Shown here piece by piece: positions 1 to 5,192 of a stretch of DNA of 5,192 nt. The notes under the pieces are model-generated. The model worked only from the letters and a program-made list of their open reading frames with translations. It made no database searches and was not told the origin of the DNA. How positions within the stretch are numbered: the stretch's first letter is position 1; each line of letters starts with the position of its first letter. The translations under genes and the position numbers were made by a program. Source of the DNA: an uncultured Akkermansia sp. GTDB lineage: Bacteria > Verrucomicrobiota > Verrucomicrobiia > Verrucomicrobiales > Akkermansiaceae. The stretch covers positions 1 through 5,192 of the forward strand of contig CAAFXA010000486.1 in the NCBI GenBank assembly GCA_900766865.1. The letters are read 5' to 3'.

Positions 1-10
1 ACGGTTATTA

Positions 11-1147
11 TTATACCTGATTAAGGTAAGCAGTAATGCCAGCTTCGTACAATTCCGGTTCCAGCAGGAAGGAGTCGTGCCCTTTTTCGGAACGGATACT
101 CTTGTATTCTGCTTTCACGCCGTTTTTAACCAGTCGGCGGTGGAAGAGCGAGATATCACGGGAGGAGAAGCAACAATCTGTGTTGATGGAGAAGAGGATG
201 AAGGGAATGCCATAATCAGCGAAGCGGCGGAAGCATGCATCCGTGCTGCGGCCGGTGAGGGTTTCCAGGTCAAACGCTGTCCACATATTGATGATACGGA
301 TGTAGGCGTTGGCATCGAAGCGTTTGGCAAACTTGGTGCCTTGGTGCAGCATGTAGCTTTCCGTGCTGCGCGCCGGAGTATACCAAGTGAGAAGTCCCTT
401 GCGATCCGGGGAGCAGCCTTTGCGGGCTCGCTTCTCCAGGCCTCGCTGGTAGATGAAATGCTTGTGGCAGATAATGCGGGCCAGCGCTACGCCGCGCAGG
501 GGCGGGTCGTTGAGCGGGTAGCGGCCTTCGCGGTATTTTTCATCCATTTCGATGGCGCAGAACTGCTCAAAGCTGCTCAGCTTATGCTCGATGGCCGGTT
601 TGTAGTTTGCACCGATAATGATGATGCTGCGCACGCGCTCCGGGTACAGATTCGCAAATGCCAGAGAAAGCATGCCGCCTATGCTGGGGCCCACCAGCGC
701 AAAACGATTGATACCGAAATGGTCGAACAGCTTTATCTGCGCCCGGGCCTGGTCGTTGGCATTGACCATAGGGAAGCGGCTGCCCCAGGGCTCGCCATCG
801 GGTGCTATGCTGGCAGGTCCGCTGGAGCCATAGCAGCTGCCCAGGAAATTAATGCAGATGATGAAATACTTGTTTGTATCCAGGGGCTTGCCCGGGCCAA
901 TCATGCGGTCCCACCAGCCTTCATGGTATTCCGGTTGCCAGAAGCTGCCGGCCTCGGGTACATCATCATTGAACCCGTGGGCATGGTGGCTGCCGGTCAG
1001 GGCATGAAAGAGCAGAATGGCATTACTCTTATCCGGAGCCAGGGTCCCATAAGTCTCGTAGGCAAGCTGCATGTCCGGCAGGGTTTCGCCGTTGTCAAAG
1101 GTGAAACTGCCGATAGGGAAAATCTGTGTGCGAACGGTGTTCTCCAT
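11..1147 (-). CDS. metX: Homoserine O-acetyltransferase-like protein (MetX, alpha/beta hydrolase fold)
   Basis: Family knowledge: MetX acylates the hydroxyl of L-homoserine from acetyl-CoA (some relatives use succinyl-CoA) in the cytoplasm, the entry step of methionine synthesis. Seen: 378 aa, a usual length for MetX. HALTG lies at 48-52, the conserved LGSCYGSSGP block at 102-111, the nucleophile elbow GPSIGG at 153-158 (Ser155), a TxSYxxxQGxKFxxRFDAN-like block at 262-280, a probable acid Asp324 and the catalytic His357 in GHDSFLLE. Odd points: the elbow is usually GGSMGG, and the residues after Asp324 (CCFSS) depart from the usual hydrophobic-Pro pattern. Start: ATG at 1147 begins the conserved region. 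A GTG at 1198 with a close AGGAG would add 17 residues, but it reads through the terminator hairpin and the extra residues look unlike MetX. No strong ribosome site precedes 1147. Acetyl versus succinyl preference cannot be settled by eye. Confidence 0.9.
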   Translation of the reverse strand: MENTVRTQIFPIGSFTFDNGETLPDMQLAYETYGTLAPDKSNAILLFHALTGSHHAHGFNDDVPEAGSFWQPEYHEGWWDRMIGPGKPLDTNKYFIICINFLGSCYGSSGPASIAPDGEPWGSRFPMVNANDQARAQIKLFDHFGINRFALVGPSIGGMLSLAFANLYPERVRSIIIIGANYKPAIEHKLSSFEQFCAIEMDEKYREGRYPLNDPPLRGVALARIICHKHFIYQRGLEKRARKGCSPDRKGLLTWYTPARSTESYMLHQGTKFAKRFDANAYIRIINMWTAFDLETLTGRSTDACFRRFADYGIPFILFSINTDCCFSSRDISLFHRRLVKNGVKAEYKSIRSEKGHDSFLLEPELYEAGITAYLNQV

Positions 1148-1172
1148 ATTTGTTGTGGTGGGGCTGAAAACG

Positions 1173-1211
1173 AAAAAAGGACCGGGGTCTGTACACACCG
1201 GTCTCCTTTTT
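1173..1211. terminator. Two-way hairpin terminator between rpmJ and metX
   Basis: An A-run and GGACCGG (1173-1185) pairs with CCGGTCTCC and a T-run (1198-1211) around a 12-nt loop, with a 2-nt bulge (1203-1204). Because the A-run and T-run sit on opposite sides, the hairpin has a U-tract in either direction. On the minus strand it lies 27 nt past the rpmJ stop and should end that transcript before metX. A second small perfect hairpin (TGCGG/CCGCA, 1217-1231) lies between the rpmJ stop and this one but has no T-run. Confidence 0.7.
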
Positions 1212-1237
1212 CAACATGCGGTTGTGCCGCAGGTGGG

Positions 1238-1402
1238 TTACTTAACACCCTTCTTGCTCAGGCGCGTGCCGGCAGTCGTGCCCTGACGAGCCTTGAACTT
1301 GGGGTTGCTCTTGCAGATGACGTAGAGCGTACCCTTACGCTTCACGATCTGGCAATCAGCGTGGCGGCGCTTCATGGAGGCGAGTGAGGAAAGAACTTTC
1401 AT
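1238..1402 (-). CDS. rpmJ: 50S ribosomal protein L36, type B (YkgO-like, zinc ligands lost)
   Basis: L36 is the smallest protein of the large ribosomal subunit. Seen: 54 aa, starting MKVLSSL and carrying the highly conserved stretch CQIVKRKG (17-24), [15 protein letters not shown] (27-41). This matches the E. coli YkgO type rather than the canonical 38-aa RpmJ. The four zinc ligands of canonical L36 (Cys, Cys, Cys, His) correspond here to His14, Cys17, Cys30 and Phe36, so a complete zinc site is missing. Family knowledge: such C-minus paralogues can replace the zinc-binding form when zinc is short. About 13 residues follow the usual end ([14 protein letters not shown]), a basic C-terminal tail. 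The start at 1402 is fixed by the family N-terminus; only a weak AGAGA lies upstream as ribosome site. It has its own promoter at 1468-1495 and a terminator at 1173-1211, so it is probably a single-gene transcript. Whether a canonical zinc-type copy exists elsewhere in the genome cannot be seen. Confidence 0.93.
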   Translation of the reverse strand: MKVLSSLASMKRRHADCQIVKRKGTLYVICKSNPKFKARQGTTAGTRLSKKGVK

Positions 1403-1453
1403 GATTCTCTGGTTTGTTTATGTGTTAATAAGATTTTCGACCGCGAAGCATTT

Positions 1454-1465
1454 GCGTCGGGACGC
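1454..1465. promoter_or_regulatory. Palindrome at the expected rpmJ transcription start (possible operator)
   Basis: GCGTC-GG-GACGC is a perfect 5-2-5 inverted repeat placed just downstream of the -10 box and over the expected +1 of the rpmJ promoter. That is where a repressor could sit; it could also form a small hairpin at the 5' end of the transcript. It does not resemble the known AT-rich Zur box. Short palindromes arise by chance, so this is tentative. Confidence 0.3.
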
Positions 1466-1467
1466 GC

Positions 1468-1495
1468 ATTATACTCTTTTGTGACCATTTGTAAA
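1468..1495 (-). promoter_or_regulatory. Sigma-70-type promoter of rpmJ
   Basis: On the minus strand TTTACA (1490-1495) is followed after 16 nt by a perfect TATAAT (1468-1473). Transcription would begin near 1461, leaving a leader of about 59 nt before the rpmJ ATG. This is the best promoter match in the window and fits a highly expressed ribosomal gene. Confidence 0.7.
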
Positions 1496-1701
1496 GACAA
1501 ATTTCACTTTTGCCTTCATTTTTTGTGTATGCAGCCTCAAAAAACGCTAGCCAGGCAGTGATGCGACCCTTGAGTTTTTGCTGGCTGTCGCTTCCCGGAC
1601 CGGGCTGTGCAGGCTACACCGTTTTGTTGCTCGCTCCCTGTGCTATGCAAGCGGGCAGGGCAGAAGGCATCGGCGGATTTCATGCGGCAGAGATGGGCTT
1701 T
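1496..1701. other. Gene-free stretch between rpmJ and the anchored unknown protein
   Basis: About 200 bases with no convincing reading frame; a plus-strand frame here only continues as the antisense shadow of the 1702-2142 gene. On the minus strand it is the 3' region of that gene. It holds a tight hairpin CCCG-GAC-CGGG (1594-1604) and the terminator-like element at 1539-1586. A short run around 1588-1604 on the minus strand faintly recalls the signal recognition particle RNA tip but fails on the invariant loop bases. No tRNA was found. Confidence 0.5.
1539..1586 (-). terminator. Weak terminator candidate downstream of the 146-aa gene
   Basis: Read on the minus strand, AGCCAG (1581-1586) can pair with CTGGCT (1549-1554) across a 26-nt loop, followed after four bases by six T (1539-1544). 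The arms are short and the loop long, so this is a modest candidate. It would separate the 1702-2142 gene from the rpmJ promoter. Confidence 0.3.
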
Positions 1702-2142
1702 TTATGGTTCTGTCAATTGTTGCAGGAGCGTCTGCAACCCGGAGGAAACACTGCCGCCGCTATGGAAAATGCTGCCCTTCATGGTTGCCATGGTCAGATT
1801 TTCGGCATTGCCTTCATACAGAATGCTCCTGTTGCACCAGAGGGAAAATACTTTCTTCGGTCTTTCCGGGTAGGACAAAGTGATGAGTATGTCTTCGTTG
1901 TTGATGCCATCCGGGGCGTGAATGAAGAATGTGGGCGTTGTTCGCTTCAGTAGGTTGCATAACTGCTCCAGCTGTTCTCCGTTCAGAGCGATGCTCAGGC
2001 GCTGTTCATGCTTCGTGTCCCAGTGTGTTATCGTTGCGCTGGTGGGGGTGCCTATGGTCCATGACCAGCTGCCGAAGTACCATATCGCTGCCACCAACGA
2101 GCAGACGAGCAGAAAGAGTGCTGAACGTTTTTTTCTATTCAT
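1702..2142 (-). CDS. Unknown protein with N-terminal membrane anchor
   Basis: I do not recognise this 146-aa protein. Seen: a basic start (NRKKR, 2-6), then one hydrophobic segment at about 7-25 that would place the N-terminus inside and the rest across the membrane, either as an anchor or an uncleaved signal. Cys14 lies inside the segment but the preceding LLV is not a proper lipobox, so a lipoprotein is unlikely. The remaining ~120 residues look like a small globular domain with alternating strands (for example DILITLSYPE, about 84-93, and KKVFSLWCNRSILY) and a leucine-rich helix at the end (GLQTLLQQL). Two cysteines (62 and 103) might form a disulphide outside. It has its own promoter candidate at 2167-2195, 25 nt upstream of the ATG, and only a weak, over-close GGGA as ribosome site. 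Its base use matches the left-hand genes. Reality of the gene rests on the good signal segment and the promoter. Confidence 0.7.
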   Translation of the reverse strand: MNRKKRSALFLLVCSLVAAIWYFGSWSWTIGTPTSATITHWDTKHEQRLSIALNGEQLEQLCNLLKRTTPTFFIHAPDGINNEDILITLSYPERPKKVFSLWCNRSILYEGNAENLTMATMKGSIFHSGGSVSSGLQTLLQQLTEP

Positions 2143-2166
2143 TCCCGGGAGTGTTGTGTGCTCCCC

Positions 2167-2195
2167 TTTATACTATATCCACCCTATGGAGACAA
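2167..2195 (-). promoter_or_regulatory. Promoter candidate for the 146-aa gene
   Basis: On the minus strand TTGTCT (2190-2195), a 17-nt spacer, then TATAAA (2167-2172), with the start codon 24 nt further on. An overlapping pair (TTGCGC, 18 nt, TATAGT) is also possible. The resulting leader would be very short, about 17 nt. Confidence 0.5.
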
Positions 2196-2214
2196 GCGCA
2201 AAGTTGTGCGTAAG

Positions 2215-2268
2215 AAAAGGCATTTTCTGCAATAATGCTGGAATGAGCCATTCCAAGCAAAAAGGCAT
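2215..2268. repeat. Palindrome flanked by 9-bp direct repeats
   Basis: AAAAGGCAT occurs at 2215-2223 and again at 2260-2268. Between them lies GGAATG-AGC-CATTCC (2240-2254), which extends outward as TGCT/AAGCA with one bulged base to span 2236-2259. No T-run follows on either strand, so it is not a standard terminator. It sits about 40 bp upstream of the 146-aa gene's -35 box and about 100 bp before the recombinase-type remnant. It may be a regulator site or a scar of a mobile element; neither is proven. Confidence 0.45.
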
Positions 2269-2348
2269 CCGTTAAGGGGGAGGCTTTAAGGGCCGCCAAC
2301 ATATGCTAATTTCAGTACCCTTGCAGAATAGTACGAACATTCGGACTG

Positions 2349-2543
2349 ATGGGGGCTTCGTCCCATAATATGGCCACCATCAGTGCCATCCGCATGGCCA
2401 ACGCCTTGATGCTTGAGCCGCTGCTTGGTACAGGGCGGTTTGCATCGGCCTCAGAGCTGGCTCGCTGCATCGGTGTCCAGAAGCACCTCCTCAGCGACTT
2501 GTTGGCGCTCCTGAACATGCCAGTGCCAGAGATTGAGCGGTGA
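2349..2543 (+). pseudogene. Helix-turn-helix remnant of a recombinase-associated protein
   Basis: This 64-aa frame is a fragment rather than a whole protein. Seen: an arginine- and alanine-rich helix (ISAIRMANAL, 11-20), a linker with GRF, then a helix-turn-helix ASELARCIGV...LLSDLLALLNMP (33-58) ending PEIER. From memory of the family, the pattern ELAR-x2-GV-x4-LS-x2-LxLLNLxPxI matches the small DNA-binding domain found in or beside serine recombinases of mobile elements. The frame is open upstream only to a stop at 2307-2309. After the TGA at 2541 it would read on LFEPY, which also resembles the family, before a second stop at 2559. This suggests that both ends have decayed. No ribosome site precedes the ATG at 2349. 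An intact small gene cannot be wholly excluded. Confidence 0.5.
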
Positions 2544-2666
2544 CTTTTCGAGCCTTATTGAGGAGGTTAATCAAATAATATAAATAAACATCTAAGAACC
2601 GATTTTATTGCTTGATTAGGATGAATATTTTTGGTAGAATCGAGAGCCATAAAGGCCTTCATCTCC
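2544..2666. other. AT-rich junction and leader of the GHKL-Z1 operon
   Basis: Base composition changes here from the mixed left half to a long AT-rich run (2567-2633). It holds a GAGGAGG (2560-2566) that looks like a strong ribosome site but has no start codon at a workable distance, the promoter candidate at 2558-2584, and two possible starts for the next gene (TTG 2631, ATG 2667). A transposase, tRNA or terminal inverted repeat was not found. Confidence 0.45.
2558..2584 (+). promoter_or_regulatory. Weak promoter candidate for the GHKL-Z1 operon
   Basis: TTGAGG (2558-2563), a 15-nt spacer, then TATAAA (2579-2584). The spacer is short and the -35 imperfect, but this is the best match in the AT-rich leader and lies about 80 nt before the preferred start of the ATPase gene. 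Confidence 0.3.
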
Positions 2667-4157
2667 ATGCCGAATCTTCCACCTCAGCCAAGTATACTTT
2701 TGGAATCCCTGAGAAATATGGGATATACGCTCAAAAGTGCTATTGCCGACATTGTGGACAACAGCATATCAGCAGCGTCTACGCACATAGCTATCCAATT
2801 CAGAGGCAATATGGATATAGAAGAACCGTGGATTGCCATCTGCGATAATGGAAAAGGTATGGATAGAGTGACCTTGCTAAACAGTATGAAGTTTGGTAGC
2901 CGTAATCTGGAAGATAAGCGGGGAGGAGCCATGGATTTGGGCAGATTTGGGCTGGGAATGAAAACTGCATCCATATCACAATGTAGAAAACTTACGGTAT
3001 TTTCATGGCAAGGTGAGTCAGTAAGCGCCTTTTGCTGGGATTTAGACAGGATTACCACTTCGTGGGATATACAGGAAATCAGCCAAGAGGATATCAGCAA
3101 TCACAAAATCATCAATGAGATTGTAGATTCCCTCGATTTTTCTATCAAAAAGCACGGAACTATTGTTCTATGGGAAGTTCTGGACAGAGATGCTATCAAG
3201 AGCCATAGAAACATGAATGAATCCATGGCTGAGGTTGAAAACCACATCGCTGAGGTATTTCACCGTTTCATGCAGAAGGAAAAGAAGTTTAACAACATAA
3301 TCACTTTTACCTTCAACGGAAGAAAGGTTATCCCTCTTTCCCCTTTTGGACCATGCGTGTCGGAGAGATACATTTTACGTGGTGACAATTTCAAATGCGA
3401 TGGGCATGTAGTCAGCTATAAACCCTATATACTTCCCAGGGCTGTTGATTATGAAAATGCTTCTGATTACACCCGTTTTGGCGGCAAAGAAGGCTATCTC
3501 TACAATCAAGGGTTCTATGTTTACCGAAACCGCCGATTGATAGAAAAAGCCACATGGTTTCGCAAACGAAAAAAGGAATTCAAGACGCAACTGTTACGAA
3601 TCCAGCTAGACATTCCAGCAGAACTTGACGCCAGCTGGTGCATAGATGTGCGAAAATCACAAACGACACCTCCTCTCGATATTCAAAACCGAGTAGACAG
3701 CATCGTAGAGGCTGCTATGTTAGAAGCCCGCAGCCATTGGGATAGTGGAACTCGCAATATCAGAGTCACACGAGATTATCAGGAACCTATATGGGCCATT
3801 CAGAAAAGACAAGGCAGAAACGCGGCTCACAGTTACAAGGTTAACAAGAAACATGCCTTATATCAGCTCATATTGGACAGCCTACCCGGTTCCATTCGTC
3901 CACTGTTCTCTGAATATGCTGATACAATTTCTGAAACATTTCCGTACGAACAGTACTATTCAGACAGGAATCAGAGTGCTGATTACAAGCAGGAACCAGA
4001 AGATACACCTGTTGACGAAAGATTAACTACAATGATTAATGCTCTTTGCGAGTGCACCCTAGAGGAAGAGGACATTAGAGCTCTATTACTGAAGAGCGAA
4101 ACAACATTCTCCCCCGCACTCATCAATAAATATCTTACAATAAAGTTTAAACATTAA
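2667..4157 (+). CDS. MORC/MutL-like GHKL ATPase of a Z1-linked defence system (MzaA-like)
   Basis: GHKL ATPases close like a clamp on binding ATP; in MORC/Z1 systems this protein is thought to work with the Z1 ATPase on invading DNA. Seen (numbered from ATG 2667, 496 aa): opening LPPQPSILLESLRNMGY; the N box AIADIVDNSISA (25-36) with Asn32; the G1 box DNGKGM (60-65); the G2 box GRFGLGMKTAS (92-102). An S5-type second domain follows from about 160 to 330, including FYVYRNRRLI (283-292) and WCIDVRKSQ (324-332). A charged C-terminal third (about 380-496) has no recognised motif. The usual catalytic Glu of the N box is Asp28. Start: TTG at 2631 would add MVESRAIKAFIS; ATG 2667 was chosen because family similarity begins a few residues later, and it has a distant AAAGG (2651-2655). 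The stop lies 6 nt before the Z1 gene, so both are surely one operon. The gene is more AT-rich than the left-hand genes, consistent with transfer. Confidence 0.88.
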   Translation: MPNLPPQPSILLESLRNMGYTLKSAIADIVDNSISAASTHIAIQFRGNMDIEEPWIAICDNGKGMDRVTLLNSMKFGSRNLEDKRGGAMDLGRFGLGMKTASISQCRKLTVFSWQGESVSAFCWDLDRITTSWDIQEISQEDISNHKIINEIVDSLDFSIKKHGTIVLWEVLDRDAIKSHRNMNESMAEVENHIAEVFHRFMQKEKKFNNIITFTFNGRKVIPLSPFGPCVSERYILRGDNFKCDGHVVSYKPYILPRAVDYENASDYTRFGGKEGYLYNQGFYVYRNRRLIEKATWFRKRKKEFKTQLLRIQLDIPAELDASWCIDVRKSQTTPPLDIQNRVDSIVEAAMLEARSHWDSGTRNIRVTRDYQEPIWAIQKRQGRNAAHSYKVNKKHALYQLILDSLPGSIRPLFSEYADTISETFPYEQYYSDRNQSADYKQEPEDTPVDERLTTMINALCECTLEEEDIRALLLKSETTFSPALINKYLTIKFKH

Positions 4158-4163
4158 CTCGAA

Positions 4164-5192
4164 ATGGACAACATTATCTCAACTGCGTACAAGGTTCTTC
4201 TAGCAAAAGCTGATAAAACCAAAGAACAGCTGTTCACCGAACAAGAAATTGAAGATGCGGTGGATAAAGTGCTGATACTTTTTGGGGTGGTTGGGATAGA
4301 GGCTGAACAACAGAAAACAAAGGTAGTCAAGGCTATACAAACCCGAGTAAGTGTAGCAGTCAGTTCTTCTGCCGCCATTTATGGAACGGATTCAACCAAC
4401 TGGCTGACAAATGATCGCATTGAACAAGACTTGAAAAAGAAAGGCTTCTGGAACAGATACAAAAGATATCTCGAAGAAGAAAGATCGCCTGAAGAGTTAA
4501 AGGCTGTTGATAGCGATACCAACAATATTCTGGGACGCTTGGCAGATCCGCAATCCTCCATTGCTCAGCAGAAGAAAGGCCTTGTTATCGGCGACGTTCA
4601 ATCCGGCAAGACGTCAAATTACGCAGGTTTGATATGCAAAGCCGCAGACTGTGGGTACAAAATCATCATCGTTATCACGGGCGTACTGGACACCTTGCGA
4701 GCACAAACACAAGAACGCCTGGAACGCGATTTCGTGGGAGCTAGCACTAACCCCAATACTGACCCTAATATACCATATGGAGTGGCTATATATAACGCTC
4801 CTGAAGACAATGAACTCGCAAATATTCAGCCACTGACGGATTACGCCTATGATTTCTCCATCAGAAACGTTGAACGCAATATCCCCAATTTTGAAATTGG
4901 TAACAACGTGGCTTTACTCGTCATTAAGAAAGTTAATGGGCCGTTAAAAAATGTATTCGATTATTTCAACAAGCGCCTTTCGGATAAGCAAAAATCTACT
5001 TTACCAGTCTTGGTTATTGATGATGAAGCAGATAACGCCTCCCCAAACACAAAGGACGACGAAAAGCCGTCTACAATCAATAAATACATACGTAATCTAC
5101 TCTCCTTATTTGAACACAACTCATATGTAGGTTACACGGCCACTCCATACGCAAACATATTTATCAATCCGTATGTTTCCGGAGATCCAGAA
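4164..5192 (+). CDS. Z1-domain superfamily 2 ATPase, N-terminal part (MzaB-like), cut by window end
   Basis: The frame is open from ATG 4164 to the last base, giving 343 aa with no stop; family members are much longer, so the Z1 domain proper and the C-terminus lie outside. Seen: an N-terminal helical region (1-135); Walker A GDVQSGKT (143-150), the typical Z1 form; a helicase-type block with VITG (170-173) and LDTLRAQTQERL (175-186); the Walker B-like box VIDDEADNAS (284-293); and motif III GYTATPYANIF (323-333). These place it in the superfamily 2 helicase-like ATPases that carry the Z1 domain, partners of MORC-type GHKL ATPases in restriction-like systems. Its role is inferred to be ATP-driven movement on or remodelling of DNA. 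It starts 6 nt after the ATPase stop without a visible ribosome site, so translation is probably coupled. Base use matches its partner. Confidence 0.88.
   Translation, partial: MDNIISTAYKVLLAKADKTKEQLFTEQEIEDAVDKVLILFGVVGIEAEQQKTKVVKAIQTRVSVAVSSSAAIYGTDSTNWLTNDRIEQDLKKKGFWNRYKRYLEEERSPEELKAVDSDTNNILGRLADPQSSIAQQKKGLVIGDVQSGKTSNYAGLICKAADCGYKIIIVITGVLDTLRAQTQERLERDFVGASTNPNTDPNIPYGVAIYNAPEDNELANIQPLTDYAYDFSIRNVERNIPNFEIGNNVALLVIKKVNGPLKNVFDYFNKRLSDKQKSTLPVLVIDDEADNASPNTKDDEKPSTINKYIRNLLSLFEHNSYVGYTATPYANIFINPYVSGDPE

Noticed and set aside
77..1387. 436-aa plus-strand open frame
   Set aside because: It lies opposite metX and rpmJ, both of which are clearly recognisable on the minus strand; its protein has a low-complexity Ala/Gly/Val-rich look without motifs, typical of an antisense shadow in GC-rich coding DNA.
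1570..1625. Possible signal recognition particle RNA on the minus strand (GGTCCGG and CAGCC pieces)
   Set aside because: The GNAR tetraloop stem and the invariant AGCAG side do not line up; the resemblance is limited to a few bases around a CCCG/CGGG hairpin.
1510..1953. 147-aa plus-strand open frame
   Set aside because: No ribosome site or motif; it overlaps the minus-strand gene with a good signal anchor and promoter.
2084..2142. Lipoprotein signal in the 146-aa protein (Cys14)
   Set aside because: The residues before the Cys (LLV) do not fit the lipobox, which needs a small residue just before it.
2612..2848. 78-aa plus-strand frame starting before the GHKL gene
   Set aside because: It overlaps the conserved N box region of the ATPase in another frame and shows no motif of its own.
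2684..3100. 138-aa minus-strand frame inside the ATPase gene
   Set aside because: Antisense to the GHKL motif region; no supporting signals.
1..5192. tRNA, rRNA, CRISPR array, insertion sequence
   Set aside because: Read for conserved tRNA arms, evenly spaced repeats and transposase motifs on both strands; none was found beyond the recombinase-type fragment.

Overview
The window has two unlike parts. The left part (about 1-2300) reads as ordinary chromosome with a moderately GC-rich base composition. It carries three minus-strand genes: a MetX-type homoserine O-acyltransferase, a short ribosomal protein L36 of the zinc-independent 'type B' (YkgO-like) kind, and a 146-aa protein of unknown function with an N-terminal membrane anchor. 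The right part (about 2550 to the end) is visibly more AT-rich. It carries two plus-strand genes that run off the window: a MORC/MutL-like GHKL ATPase and, 6 nt later, the N-terminal 343 residues of a Z1-type superfamily 2 ATPase.

Organism: a bacterium. The GC-leaning left half, weak Shine-Dalgarno sequences, type B L36 and MetX type would fit a Verrucomicrobiota/Akkermansia-like host. This is a guess from general appearance; no marker in the window settles it.

Layout: metX (11-1147, -); a two-way hairpin terminator (1173-1211); rpmJ (1238-1402, -) with a good promoter (1468-1495) and a small palindrome at its expected +1; a gene-free stretch (1496-1701); the anchored unknown protein (1702-2142, -) with its own promoter; an intergenic stretch with a palindrome set between two 9-bp direct repeats (2215-2268); a decayed helix-turn-helix remnant like proteins found beside or fused to site-specific recombinases (2349-2543, +); an AT-rich junction; then the GHKL ATPase (2667-4157, +) and Z1 ATPase (4164-5192, +, cut by the window end).

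How the genes work together: the GHKL-Z1 pair is the core of known restriction-like antiphage systems (MORC/Z1 systems; mzaABCDE in defence surveys, where the set is MutL-like ATPase, Z1, a DUF protein and AIPR). The remaining members, if present, should lie to the right of this window. The recombinase-type remnant and the base-composition change just upstream suggest that this defence cassette was brought in beside housekeeping genes. The three left-hand genes show no functional link to the cassette.
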